Made by a program: the position numbers and the translations under genes. From Bacilli bacterium (GTDB taxonomy: Bacteria > Bacillota_I > Bacilli_A > RF39 > UBA660): a stretch of DNA of 64,000 nt. The stretch lies in NCBI GenBank assembly GCA_017428485.1, contig JAFRQT010000011.1:1-64000 (forward strand), written 5' to 3'. Below, in pieces: positions 10,848 through 19,217 of this stretch; the stretch's first letter is position 1, and the number at the start of each line of letters is the position of its first letter. The notes beneath the pieces were generated by a model that was not told the DNA's origin, did not search any database, and worked only from the letters and a program-made list of their open reading frames with translations.

Positions 10848-11381
10848 ATGAAGATAATTGGTAATGTGATAAAATGGGTGTTGATTAGTATTTGGGTTGT
10901 AGTTGCAATAATAACAACGATACTATTGCTTTCCTATAACAGATATAGTGTTAGCGAAATTGGTGATTATTCAATATTTATAGTTGATAACGAAAGATTG
11001 GAACCTGATTATTTAAAAAATGATATTGTTGTAGCAAAAAAAGTAGCTGAGAGCAAATATAGTGTAGGAGAATTCGCATTTTTCTATATTGATAATCCAG
11101 AAGATGCAGTATTTATTAATTATGGAAAAATAAATAAAATTGATTCAGTTGATCATGCTGAAGATGCATATTATTTTGGAGATGATTCAGTATCATATAA
11201 TAAATTAATTGGCCCTGCAAAAGACGCTAAAATATATCATAAATGGGGATTAGTTTTATCGATATTAGAATCAAAATGGGGATTTATGTTTTTCATCATA
11301 TTCCCAACAATATTTGCAGTTGTTTATGAGGTTTATTCAATTATAGAAGAAGTTAAATCTAGTAAAGATGAAGAAGAGTAG
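10848..11381 (+). CDS. SipW-like signal peptidase homologue lacking both catalytic residues
   Basis: The layout matches the S26B (SipW/ER-type) signal peptidases encoded nearby: an N-terminal membrane helix (about residues 8-30), a peptidase-like domain and a C-terminal membrane helix (about 143-165). The catalytic box, GSMEP in the active neighbour, reads NERLEP here, so Ser becomes Arg. The second box, THRIV in the neighbour, reads NYGKI, so His becomes Tyr. The fold appears kept while proteolysis should be lost. It may be a chaperone, docking partner or regulator for the active peptidases. It overlaps the next TasA-like gene by 14 bp. Distant homology to SipW is inferred from the alignment of the two boxes and the shared topology. 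Confidence 0.65.
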   Translation: MKIIGNVIKWVLISIWVVVAIITTILLLSYNRYSVSEIGDYSIFIVDNERLEPDYLKNDIVVAKKVAESKYSVGEFAFFYIDNPEDAVFINYGKINKIDSVDHAEDAYYFGDDSVSYNKLIGPAKDAKIYHKWGLVLSILESKWGFMFFIIFPTIFAVVYEVYSIIEEVKSSKDEEE

Positions 11382-12009
11382 AATTAAAATATTATTATGG
11401 ATAGGTGTATTAGCTTTATTTGCAATGACTGCTATAATATTTAAAAACACATATGCTTTATTTGAGACAGATGCATATGGTATTGCAAATAATGATATAG
11501 GAAGATGGATAATAAAATTAAGCAATCAGCTAATAACATCTGGTTTAGATGAAGATATAACTATAAGCAACTTTGTATATGAAAGTTCTGCTACAGTTGC
11601 TGATGGATATATTGCGCCTGGAACAAGTGCGTATTTTGATTTAATATTTGATGCTACCGACTGCGATGTTGCAGTAAAATATGATATTGAATTTTTAGTA
11701 GATGAAATCGATTATGAAGACAATATCAATGTTAGCGTTGAAGCTTTAAATTCAGGAAGCACAATAAGAACAGATGTTAACACATATTCTGGAATAGTTA
11801 GTTTAGCTTCAATACAAAATGATGAAGTTATAACCATAAGAGTAACATTAAATTGGGATGATGATGGAAATCATGATGAATCAGATACTGAATTAGGAAT
11901 GGTTGAAAATAACCAATTGGCTATTCCTATTAATGTGCATGCTGTTCAATATTTGGGAGAAACTTTAGTTGAATACCAAGATCCAAATGAAGGTAATGAA
12001 GGAAATTAA
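11368..12009 (+). CDS. TasA/camelysin-like secreted protein
   Basis: This 213-aa protein has a basic N terminus, one hydrophobic helix (about residues 8-27) and then NTYALFETDAYG, the kind of site seen in SipW-processed proteins (an Ala-containing cleavage region followed by an aromatic residue). The mature part is Asp/Asn/Thr-rich with predicted beta structure, as in TasA/CalY-type proteins. It overlaps the dead SipW-like gene and directly precedes an active SipW gene, the classic substrate-peptidase pairing. Expected role: exported fibre or matrix subunit. Assignment rests on the signal region and context rather than on strong identity. Confidence 0.65.
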   Translation: MKKSRIKILLWIGVLALFAMTAIIFKNTYALFETDAYGIANNDIGRWIIKLSNQLITSGLDEDITISNFVYESSATVADGYIAPGTSAYFDLIFDATDCDVAVKYDIEFLVDEIDYEDNINVSVEALNSGSTIRTDVNTYSGIVSLASIQNDEVITIRVTLNWDDDGNHDESDTELGMVENNQLAIPINVHAVQYLGETLVEYQDPNEGNEGN

Positions 12010-12069
12010 AAATGGGGTGTAGTTAAAATAATAAAGAAAGTTGTTAAAACTATTGTTGATATTTTAACT

Positions 12070-12768
12070 TTGCTAGTGTTTTTAGTACTAGTATTAATAA
12101 TAATTGGTAAAGTTAGAATGATGCTAAAAGGAGAGGATTATTTCGAATTATTTGGATACTCTGTTTTTAGCGTGGCAACCGGAAGTATGGAACCAACTAT
12201 TAGTCAAAATGATTTAATAATTGTAAAAGATAGTAATAATTATAATGTTGGAGATATTGTTACATTTAAAAATGAAAAATCATATATCACGCATAGAATT
12301 GTAACTGTAAATACTAATAGTTATGTTACTAAAGGAGATGCTAACAATGCTAAAGATGTGGCGATAACTAAGGATAAAATAATTGGAAAAGTTATTAAAA
12401 TATCTTCAAAAGCGGGTATTTGGCATAAAGTATTAACTACTCCAACAATATTAATAATGATTTTTACAACATTAATATTATTTGACTTTGCATTTTCTTA
12501 TAAGGGATATAAAGAAAAGAAAAATATTAAGATAATAAATAAAATACAGAATATTCCTTTAGAAGAAATTAATAAAGAAAAAGATAGTCCAAAAATGACT
12601 AATGATGAAATAAATGAATTGTATAAGAAAACTGACAAAGTAATCAATGGTGAAAAAGTCACTTTTGACAAAAAGGAACAGGAGTTCTTAAATTATACTG
12701 TAAGATTAGATTTAGATGAGTTAATGAAAAGAATTGATAATAATATGAATGGAGATAATAATGTTTAG
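12070..12768 (+). CDS. sipW: SipW-type signal peptidase I (S26B), catalytically intact
   Basis: The frame contains GSMEP with the nucleophile Ser and YITHRIV with the catalytic His, the Ser-His dyad of the SipW/ER-type family. Membrane helices lie at both ends, followed by a cytoplasmic tail of about 75 residues that is longer than usual. TTG at 12070 is the first conventional start, but no ribosome site precedes it and it would cut off the basic N terminus. The frame stays open back to 12010. A GGGGTG site at 12014-12019 lies 8 bases before ATA codons at 12028, which would give a normal basic lead (IIKKVVK). The true start is therefore probably upstream and non-standard. Role: removes signal peptides from TasA-like proteins of this locus. 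Confidence 0.85.
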   Translation: MLVFLVLVLIIIGKVRMMLKGEDYFELFGYSVFSVATGSMEPTISQNDLIIVKDSNNYNVGDIVTFKNEKSYITHRIVTVNTNSYVTKGDANNAKDVAITKDKIIGKVIKISSKAGIWHKVLTTPTILIMIFTTLILFDFAFSYKGYKEKKNIKIINKIQNIPLEEINKEKDSPKMTNDEINELYKKTDKVINGEKVTFDKKEQEFLNYTVRLDLDELMKRIDNNMNGDNNV

Positions 12769-13360
12769 TGATTTCTTTAAAGCATTTGATAAAAAGAAAT
12801 TTCTATTAGTAACTAAACTAATATTTGTTTTTGTATCGCTAGTTTTAATAGTTAATATAGCTGGAAGAACATATACAAGATATGAATCGGATGTTGATGT
12901 AAGTGCCAATGCAAATGTTGCATTCTTCGTTATAGATCAAGGATTATATGAAAATCAAATATATATTGATGGATTGGAACCTAGTAGTGCACCTAAGTAT
13001 TATAGATTTTATGTTACTAATAAGAAAAATAATAAAAGGGCAGATGTTGATTTAGAATATACTATTAAGTTTGAAACGACTACTAATCTCCCATTACAGT
13101 ATGAAATAATAAGAAATCAGTCCTTTGAAGGAGCACACACAAATATAATTTCAAATACACTTTTGAGGCAAGATGATAATGATGTATATTACAAAGTTTA
13201 TAATTGCGATGATGTTAGAACTTTTAGTCATTTGAGAGATGAAACAGATGAATATACATTGAAAGTTGTTTTCCCTTTAGAAAACAAAAATAAGCCAGAT
13301 TCTTACCAAGGGGTTATTGAGATGTTTTCCATTATTATAAACGCATCCCAAGTTGCATAA
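12761..13360 (+). CDS. small exported protein with SipW-type N terminus
   Basis: The ATG at 12761 follows GGAG by 6 bases; an earlier in-frame ATG at 12749 lacks a site. The 199-aa product has a hydrophobic helix at about residues 14-34, then AGRTYTRYESDVDVSANANV, which resembles the TYAxYxS region of SipW-dependent proteins. The remainder is beta-rich with no recognised domain. The gene overlaps the active signal peptidase by 8 bp, so both are made together. Likely a secreted or surface subunit. The function is inferred from the N terminus and position. Confidence 0.6.
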   Translation: MFSDFFKAFDKKKFLLVTKLIFVFVSLVLIVNIAGRTYTRYESDVDVSANANVAFFVIDQGLYENQIYIDGLEPSSAPKYYRFYVTNKKNNKRADVDLEYTIKFETTTNLPLQYEIIRNQSFEGAHTNIISNTLLRQDDNDVYYKVYNCDDVRTFSHLRDETDEYTLKVVFPLENKNKPDSYQGVIEMFSIIINASQVA

Positions 13361-13381
13361 CCTCTTTTTATATGGTATAAT
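13353..13381 (+). promoter_or_regulatory. sigma-A-type promoter for the 13402 gene
   Basis: TTGCAT (13353-13358), a 17-bp spacer and TATAAT (13376-13381) overlap the end of the preceding gene. The start codon is 21 bp after the -10 box, with GGAG in between. Confidence 0.65.
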
Positions 13382-13401
13382 TTTTAATATGGAGAATAGC
13401 G

Positions 13402-14304
13402 ATGAAGAGACGTAAAATATTGATAATATTAATAATGATTATACTATTACTTCCATTAGGAATTACATTTAGTAGATATGTAACTGAAAATATAAAAAAT
13501 TATTTAATGGAAGCAAATAATTTCTTTTTTAATAGCGATAAATTAGTCTCTGGCGGTATTACCTATGGAATTAATAACTGGGGTGGTGCGAGTAACATTG
13601 AAATACAGTTTGAACTTAATAACCATAAGAATAATATATTAACAAGTGATGCTGATATTTCATATACACTTACTACTACTTGTGATAACACTTTAATTCT
13701 TTGTAACTTAAATTCTAATAGTGGAGTTATTCAAGTGGCAGAAAAAACAGATAACTTTACTTTAACAATCATTCCTGTTCGTGCTTTTGCTGATAATGAG
13801 TCTATCACGGCAACAGTGACTGCCTCATCTAGTAGTCCTTATGAGAAAACATTAAGTGCAACTTTTGTTGTTACAGTAGGTCGAAGAGGAGTTGATTACC
13901 AAATAACTGATAGTGTTGGTTCTCCATATTTAATTTTTACTGTTACAAATGCATTAGACACATATAAAGTAATAACTCCATTTGGAGATTATACTGCCGG
14001 ACATTTATTAACGATTGATGAATATTTAGCATTGTCAAGCGCTGATAAAGCTAAATGTGCGTCAGTTGTAATAACATTATCATTTGATCCTAGTGTGATT
14101 ATCATTGATACAACAAGTGATATAGTTGCTTCGTCCACAACACAGACGACCGCATATCAGGGAGTAAACTATATAAGCAGTATAACATTCCCAATGGATA
14201 TGATGATGAGCCAAGAAGTAAGATTTTATAAAAGAAATAGTAGTATAGATTATACATACCCGATTGTTAATAACACACCTGTAATATCATTTACTGCTAG
14301 TTAG
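13402..14304 (+). CDS. exported beta-rich protein, unknown family
   Basis: This 300-aa protein starts at an ATG preceded by GGAG. A basic N terminus (KRRK), a hydrophobic helix (about residues 5-24) and ITFSRYVTEN form an export signal like those of its neighbours. The mature part is Thr/Ser/Asn-rich and beta-like, with a Cys pair near residues 93 and 100 that could form a disulphide. No anchor is seen at the C terminus. It has its own promoter just upstream and is followed closely by a cytoplasmic gene. Probably another surface subunit; no family is recognised. Confidence 0.6.
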   Translation: MKRRKILIILIMIILLLPLGITFSRYVTENIKNYLMEANNFFFNSDKLVSGGITYGINNWGGASNIEIQFELNNHKNNILTSDADISYTLTTTCDNTLILCNLNSNSGVIQVAEKTDNFTLTIIPVRAFADNESITATVTASSSSPYEKTLSATFVVTVGRRGVDYQITDSVGSPYLIFTVTNALDTYKVITPFGDYTAGHLLTIDEYLALSSADKAKCASVVITLSFDPSVIIIDTTSDIVASSTTQTTAYQGVNYISSITFPMDMMMSQEVRFYKRNSSIDYTYPIVNNTPVISFTAS

Positions 14305-14312
14305 GAGGAAAA

Positions 14313-15290
14313 ATGAATTGTATTTTTGATGATTATATGAAATTTATTGATAATTTTCTTTCTAGCTATTTTAGAATTTTACTAGCCAATAAATATGAAA
14401 GAAGTTTAGTAAGGCCTTTTATAGATAAATACATTAGTATTAGGTATTATAATGAATTTGTAATAAAAGAAAATAAATTTACTGAAAGATTAAACAAAGA
14501 ATTAAATAGCATTGCTAAAGAGATGATTAAAGAAAATGAGGATAAGGCAGAGAAAATTAAAAATATTTTTGCATTATTTAGTTATGTTTTGTTCATAGAA
14601 AAATGTGAAACGCCAAATGAACTAAATTCTTTAATTAAAACATTATTTAGTGATACTACAATTACGTTAGTATATAACATAACTGCTAAAGAAGAATTAA
14701 CAGCTTTATTGAGAAATTTTTTAAGCAAGAAACAAGAATTATCTAAGATATTTACTTCAAATGAATTTAGTTTAAATGAAAAAAAATATCAAGGATATAT
14801 AAGTATGGTAACATTAGATCAAAATTGTAATTTATCTAAATTATATAGTGAATATGCTATAGAAAAGGCTTATAATTCTGAAATGGTGAATGAGAATAAA
14901 TTATATTTATCATTACTTTTGATATCTTATAGGGTAATAGATGATATAACTAAATTAAATTTTAAAAATGAATATGTTGTAGATTTCCCAACATCATTGT
15001 TCGGAAAGCAAAAGAAAATACTTAAATATTTAAGAGTACTTGACAATGAGTTTTTAAAATCCAAGGTTAATTTGAAACTGAAATATAAAGAATATAAAGA
15101 AAACAAGAAGACTGTTAATAAATTAATTAATGAAGGATTTAGCATTTGTGTTGAACTAGATGAGAGTTACGATATGGATTTTGATAATTTATTATTATTT
15201 AGTTATATTTTTGTTAACAAAAATGCTAAATATTATGATATTATTATAAATAGTAGAGAGGATATAGGAACAGAAATAGTTGTATTGTGA
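14313..15290 (+). CDS. 325-aa helical protein, unknown function
   Basis: Start ATG after a strong TTAGGAGGAAAA site. The protein is Lys/Glu/Asn/Leu-rich, predicted all-helical, with no signal peptide or membrane segment, so it is presumably cytoplasmic. Its composition resembles the 503-aa helical protein earlier in the locus, though I cannot show homology. It is 8 bp before the AAA+ ATPase gene and probably co-transcribed with it. It could be a cytoplasmic partner of the ATPase; this is inference from context. Confidence 0.65.
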   Translation: MNCIFDDYMKFIDNFLSSYFRILLANKYERSLVRPFIDKYISIRYYNEFVIKENKFTERLNKELNSIAKEMIKENEDKAEKIKNIFALFSYVLFIEKCETPNELNSLIKTLFSDTTITLVYNITAKEELTALLRNFLSKKQELSKIFTSNEFSLNEKKYQGYISMVTLDQNCNLSKLYSEYAIEKAYNSEMVNENKLYLSLLLISYRVIDDITKLNFKNEYVVDFPTSLFGKQKKILKYLRVLDNEFLKSKVNLKLKYKEYKENKKTVNKLINEGFSICVELDESYDMDFDNLLLFSYIFVNKNAKYYDIIINSREDIGTEIVVL

Positions 15291-15298
15291 GGTGAAAG

Positions 15299-16837
15299 AT
15301 GAAAACTTTTATAAAATATTTTTATGAAATACTATCACAATTCTTTTCGGGATTTATATCAATATTTAAAGGGATAATAAACGGAATAAAGAAGATTTTT
15401 GATATAGGGGCATATATTAAGATAGCATCAAATTATAAAAATGATTTTAATATTGGTGAGTGGGTATTATTTGGTATATCAGTATTAATATTATTAATAT
15501 TTGTTGGTTTAGTAGTGCTACTAGTAGTATTTATTATAAGAAAGTATATAAGATTTAGAAAAACAATTGTTGAACAAGAGTCAATGTTAGATGAAATATC
15601 TGATTTGAATGGTAGAGTAGCGACACTTCTTAAAGAAAAAGAAGATATTTTAGCTATGAAAGTTTCTCAAATTGGTCTAAAACCTAATGAAAGTGCTACC
15701 TTAGAAAAAATCGAGGGTGAGGAGAACAAGCCAGAGGAAGAATTGGATACAAATACATCTATCAGATTTGCTAAATTGCATGATGTTGACTTAAAATATG
15801 CTGATTATAAGATTCCTAATTATGGTAATAACTTTAATTTACAAGAATTGGTTGAATTGTTTAGAAACTTCGCAGCTGGCAAGTTAAAATTGTACTATAA
15901 AACAGAAATGATAAGATTATTTATATCAGCTTTAGCAAGTACAAAGCTTGTAATTTTACAAGGTATATCTGGTACCGGTAAAACATCACTTGCTTATGCT
16001 TGGGGAAAATTTTTAAAACATGACTCATGTGTTGCTTCCGTACAACCATCTTGGCGTGATAGATCAGAACTTTTTGGATATTTTAATGAATTTACAAAGA
16101 AATTTAATGAAACAGATATATTAAAAGAATTATATGAAGCAGGATATACAGATGATATACATACAGTAATCCTAGATGAAATGAATATATCTCGTGTCGA
16201 ATATTATTTCGCCGAGATGCTATCTATTCTAGAAATGCCTAATCAAGATGAATGGATAGTTGAAGTAGTTTCATCTGGATGGGCAAGTGACCCTATTCAT
16301 TTAAAAAATGGTAAATTAAAAATACCACCTAACTGTTGGTATATTGGTACAATCAATAACGATGACTCTACATTTATGGTTACTGATAAAGTGTACGACC
16401 GTGCTATGCCTATAGATATTAATGATAAAGGTCAAGTTTTTGAACCTGAGGATGTACCTGCTCAAGATATTAATTACTCATATGTAAATCAATTGTTTAA
16501 AGATGCAATTGCTAGCAATGAAATGAGTGAAACAGTATTAAACAAAATTGAAGAAATGGATGATTATGTTATCAAACATTTTAGAATTGCTTTCGGTAAC
16601 AGAATTGTTGCCCATATGAAAAAATTTGTTCCAGTTTATATTGCCTGTGGTGGGGATGAAGTAGACGGAGTAGACTATTTCATAGCAAGAAAAATACTTC
16701 GTAAATTTGAACAATTAAATATCTCATTGATTCGTGATGAAATCGATGGATTTGTTGAATTCTTGAATAAAACATTTGGTGAAAATAAAATGAAAGAATG
16801 TATAGAATATGTGTTAAGGCTTAAGAAGATGTCTTAA
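15299..16837 (+). CDS. membrane-anchored McrB-like AAA+ ATPase
   Basis: The protein has an amphipathic N terminus, one strong membrane helix (about residues 50-80), a coiled coil (about 88-120) and a C-terminal AAA+ module. Walker A is GISGTGKTS near residue 221 and Walker B is VILDEMN near 288. The sensor/arginine region is GTINNDDSTF followed by KVYDRA near 352-366. These features place it with McrB/AAA_5-type ATPases. McrB itself is a soluble restriction motor; the membrane helix and the company of secreted proteins suggest a role in export, assembly or remodelling at the membrane. AGGTGA precedes the ATG. The next gene encodes the probable partner. Confidence 0.8.
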   Translation: MKTFIKYFYEILSQFFSGFISIFKGIINGIKKIFDIGAYIKIASNYKNDFNIGEWVLFGISVLILLIFVGLVVLLVVFIIRKYIRFRKTIVEQESMLDEISDLNGRVATLLKEKEDILAMKVSQIGLKPNESATLEKIEGEENKPEEELDTNTSIRFAKLHDVDLKYADYKIPNYGNNFNLQELVELFRNFAAGKLKLYYKTEMIRLFISALASTKLVILQGISGTGKTSLAYAWGKFLKHDSCVASVQPSWRDRSELFGYFNEFTKKFNETDILKELYEAGYTDDIHTVILDEMNISRVEYYFAEMLSILEMPNQDEWIVEVVSSGWASDPIHLKNGKLKIPPNCWYIGTINNDDSTFMVTDKVYDRAMPIDINDKGQVFEPEDVPAQDINYSYVNQLFKDAIASNEMSETVLNKIEEMDDYVIKHFRIAFGNRIVAHMKKFVPVYIACGGDEVDGVDYFIARKILRKFEQLNISLIRDEIDGFVEFLNKTFGENKMKECIEYVLRLKKMS

Positions 16838-16856
16838 TAAATAGAAAGGGTTAATA

Positions 16857-17984
16857 ATGCACAGTGATTTAAGAGTTGTTGACTTATATAACAACACAAG
16901 ATCAAAAAAAATTACAAAATTTAAAGCATCATTGCAGTCAGAATACTCTTTAGCTTCTAACTATGAAAAGATAGAAGCTGATTTCACGTGGCTTGAAATA
17001 ATGGAAGATACAATAATGTATCTTGACAATATACTTAGAAACCCTAATAGATTTATTGTAAATGAAGAAGAAATTGTTAAAGTTGAGCAAGCAAGAAGGA
17101 TAACAGTTGAAAGTATTAAGCACTTATCTAAGCATACTAACTATATTCAAGAAATAGAAGATAATGGGGATGTTAGACCTTCTAAAATATTAAATATTAA
17201 CAAAGATGAAAGTTATAATACCTATGAGAATAGATTGATATATACTTTAATCAACAATATGAGGATGTATATTGATATGAAAGAACGAAGCATGGTTGCT
17301 AGTTCTAGATTGAGAGATAATAAAGTATGCGAATATATGGGATCATCTAAAATAGGTGCAGAAAGAATAAATATTAATATGCATATTAGTTCAAAAACTA
17401 GTTATGATAAAGAAGATGGCGAAAGAAATGGAATGACAGCATTTGAGAGATTAGATAAATTGAAATTAAGAATATCTGATTTGACTAATACTCAAGTATA
17501 TGTTTCGCTTGCAAAAGAACACGTTGCGAGAGTTATACCACCTATTAAAAAGACTAACCTAATACTAAAAAATACTAACTTTCAATATGCAATGAAATTA
17601 TGGGACTTCTTGCAAGCAAATACAAATTATGGTAATGGTGTAACAAAAGATAAAAAGTTAATAGACAATGATTTAGGCGTTAAACAAATGCTTGATGATA
17701 CTTTTTTACTAAATTATTTGACAATGTCTAGTATCGATAAAGAAGATGGTATTCTTGATGACAATGCTAAGTCTGAATTAGTAGAAGAAATAACAAATAA
17801 AATGATAGACAAAATTGTTGAATTAAATGCGGATATGCCTGTTGAAAAGTTACAACAAACACTTGGCGATAAGATTGCTGTTATTAAAAATAAACATGAA
17901 GCCACTCTTGCTGAACTTGAGCATAAATTCAATGAAAGAATTGATGCTTATGTTGGTAAGATTTTAGAATTTAGTTTTAGGTGA
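16857..17984 (+). CDS. DUF2357-like partner of the AAA+ ATPase
   Basis: The 375-aa product carries TYENRLIYTLINN (about residues 122-134), similar to the T-x-ENR-x-V/I signature of DUF2357 proteins, which often sit next to McrB-like ATPases. The rest is helical, with a long coiled coil at the C terminus (about 310-365). No PD-(D/E)xK nuclease motif is apparent, so it does not look like McrC. It follows the ATPase by 19 bp after AAAGGG, and its TGA lies just before the next SipW gene. Likely a subunit that couples the ATPase to its target. The family call is tentative. Confidence 0.55.
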   Translation: MHSDLRVVDLYNNTRSKKITKFKASLQSEYSLASNYEKIEADFTWLEIMEDTIMYLDNILRNPNRFIVNEEEIVKVEQARRITVESIKHLSKHTNYIQEIEDNGDVRPSKILNINKDESYNTYENRLIYTLINNMRMYIDMKERSMVASSRLRDNKVCEYMGSSKIGAERININMHISSKTSYDKEDGERNGMTAFERLDKLKLRISDLTNTQVYVSLAKEHVARVIPPIKKTNLILKNTNFQYAMKLWDFLQANTNYGNGVTKDKKLIDNDLGVKQMLDDTFLLNYLTMSSIDKEDGILDDNAKSELVEEITNKMIDKIVELNADMPVEKLQQTLGDKIAVIKNKHEATLAELEHKFNERIDAYVGKILEFSFR

Positions 17985-17989
17985 TTTAT

Positions 17990-18559
17990 ATGAAAAAGAT
18001 TAGACAATTTAAAGAAAAATTGAAGAATAACATAGTTTTGAGGATATTAAGAGTTATAGTGTATGTAATTGTTGCTTTGTTATTGCTCGTGATTATTGTT
18101 CAAAAATTTAGTAATAATAGCATATCTGTTGGAGGTTTTAGAATATTTACTGTAGTTTCTGGATCAATGGTTCCTGAATATAATATCGGAGATATTCTTT
18201 TGTCCAAAAAAACTGAGGCTGAGAATATAGAAATTGGGGATAATGTTACATACTTAGGTAAAACAGCTAGTTTAAAAGACATTATCATTACTCATAAAGT
18301 AATTAAAAAAGATAACCGAAATGGCGATTATTATTTTGTTACCAAAGGAGTTGCTAACGCAATAGCGGATCCCGAAATATCATATGATCAAATATATGGT
18401 AAAGTAGTATATAAAACGGCAATATTAAGTATTTTTGGAAAATTAATGAATAATAGATTTGTGTATTTTTTCACATTCATGATAATAGCATTGATAGTTT
18501 CCATAGAAATTATCTCATCTGTGTTTAGTGCAGGGGATGAAGATGATGGAAGAAAATAA
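17990..18559 (+). CDS. sipW: second catalytically intact SipW-type signal peptidase
   Basis: The ATG at 17990 is chosen because AGGTGA lies 6 bases upstream; an in-frame GTG at 17981 has no site. The 189-aa protein has a basic N terminus, a membrane helix (about 18-37), SGSMVPEYNIGDI with the Ser nucleophile, ITHKVI with the catalytic His, VTKGVANAIADP as the third conserved box and a C-terminal helix. It is a complete S26B peptidase, distinct from the one at 12.1 kb. It overlaps the next gene, whose product is its likely substrate. Confidence 0.88.
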   Translation: MKKIRQFKEKLKNNIVLRILRVIVYVIVALLLLVIIVQKFSNNSISVGGFRIFTVVSGSMVPEYNIGDILLSKKTEAENIEIGDNVTYLGKTASLKDIIITHKVIKKDNRNGDYYFVTKGVANAIADPEISYDQIYGKVVYKTAILSIFGKLMNNRFVYFFTFMIIALIVSIEIISSVFSAGDEDDGRK

Positions 18560-19196
18560 AAAGAAAAAAAATACTTTTCTAAAGATACTAAAGAAAATAA
18601 GACTAAGACATTTTATAGCATTAGGATTATTCTTAACAGCAAATACATATGCATGGTTAATATATGTAAATACAGTAAACAATAGTGTAGACGTTCATGT
18701 TAGAACGTGGAAAATAGATTTTACTGATGGTGATACACCAATCATAGACTATATAAATATAGCAGCTGATAATGTTTATCCTGGTATGAGTAATTTTACT
18801 AATACAATAACTGCATTTAATTATAGTGAAGTGCGAGCAACAGCGATGTTTACTATTTTAGAAGCTAATATAATGGGTGATACATTTAAAACAGTCGAAG
18901 GAAGACAGGAAGATAATGAAAATGTTGTTACTGGAGATCTTACAAGTGATCAATTTAAAACTAAGTTATTAAATGATTATCCTTTTAAAATATCATTTAC
19001 GATGTCAACATCATCTATAGCTGCTGAGACGGGCTTGGCAACATTTACAACATCTATTGTATGGCCATATGAATCAGGAAATGATACATTAGATACTTAT
19101 TGGGGAAGTAGGTCATATGATTATATGTCATCACATCCAAATGATCCATGTATACAGATAAAAGTCAAAATATATATTACACAAGCAAATAGCTAA
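18543..19196 (+). CDS. exported TasA-like/SipW-dependent protein
   Basis: Several in-frame starts exist (GTG 18528, ATG 18537, 18543, 18546); AGGGG at 18532-18536 best serves 18543 or 18546. The N terminus is highly basic (KKKK, KKIRLR), followed by a hydrophobic helix ending in TANTYAWLIYVN, which fits SipW-type cleavage after an Ala. The mature region starts with a beta-rich HVRTWKIDFTDG stretch resembling TasA-like mature starts. It overlaps the second active SipW gene by 17 bp. Expected to be exported as a surface or matrix subunit. Confidence 0.65.
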   Translation: MMEENKKKKNTFLKILKKIRLRHFIALGLFLTANTYAWLIYVNTVNNSVDVHVRTWKIDFTDGDTPIIDYINIAADNVYPGMSNFTNTITAFNYSEVRATAMFTILEANIMGDTFKTVEGRQEDNENVVTGDLTSDQFKTKLLNDYPFKISFTMSTSSIAAETGLATFTTSIVWPYESGNDTLDTYWGSRSYDYMSSHPNDPCIQIKVKIYITQANS

Positions 19197-19217
19197 TACA
19201 TTGTATTAGCTATTTTA
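19188..19217. terminator. bidirectional terminator between convergent genes
   Basis: AATAGCTAATACA (19188-19200) and its exact complement (19202-19214) form a 13-bp stem with A/T-rich flanks on both sides. It includes the stop region of the + gene and abuts the stop of the - gene. Confidence 0.7.
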
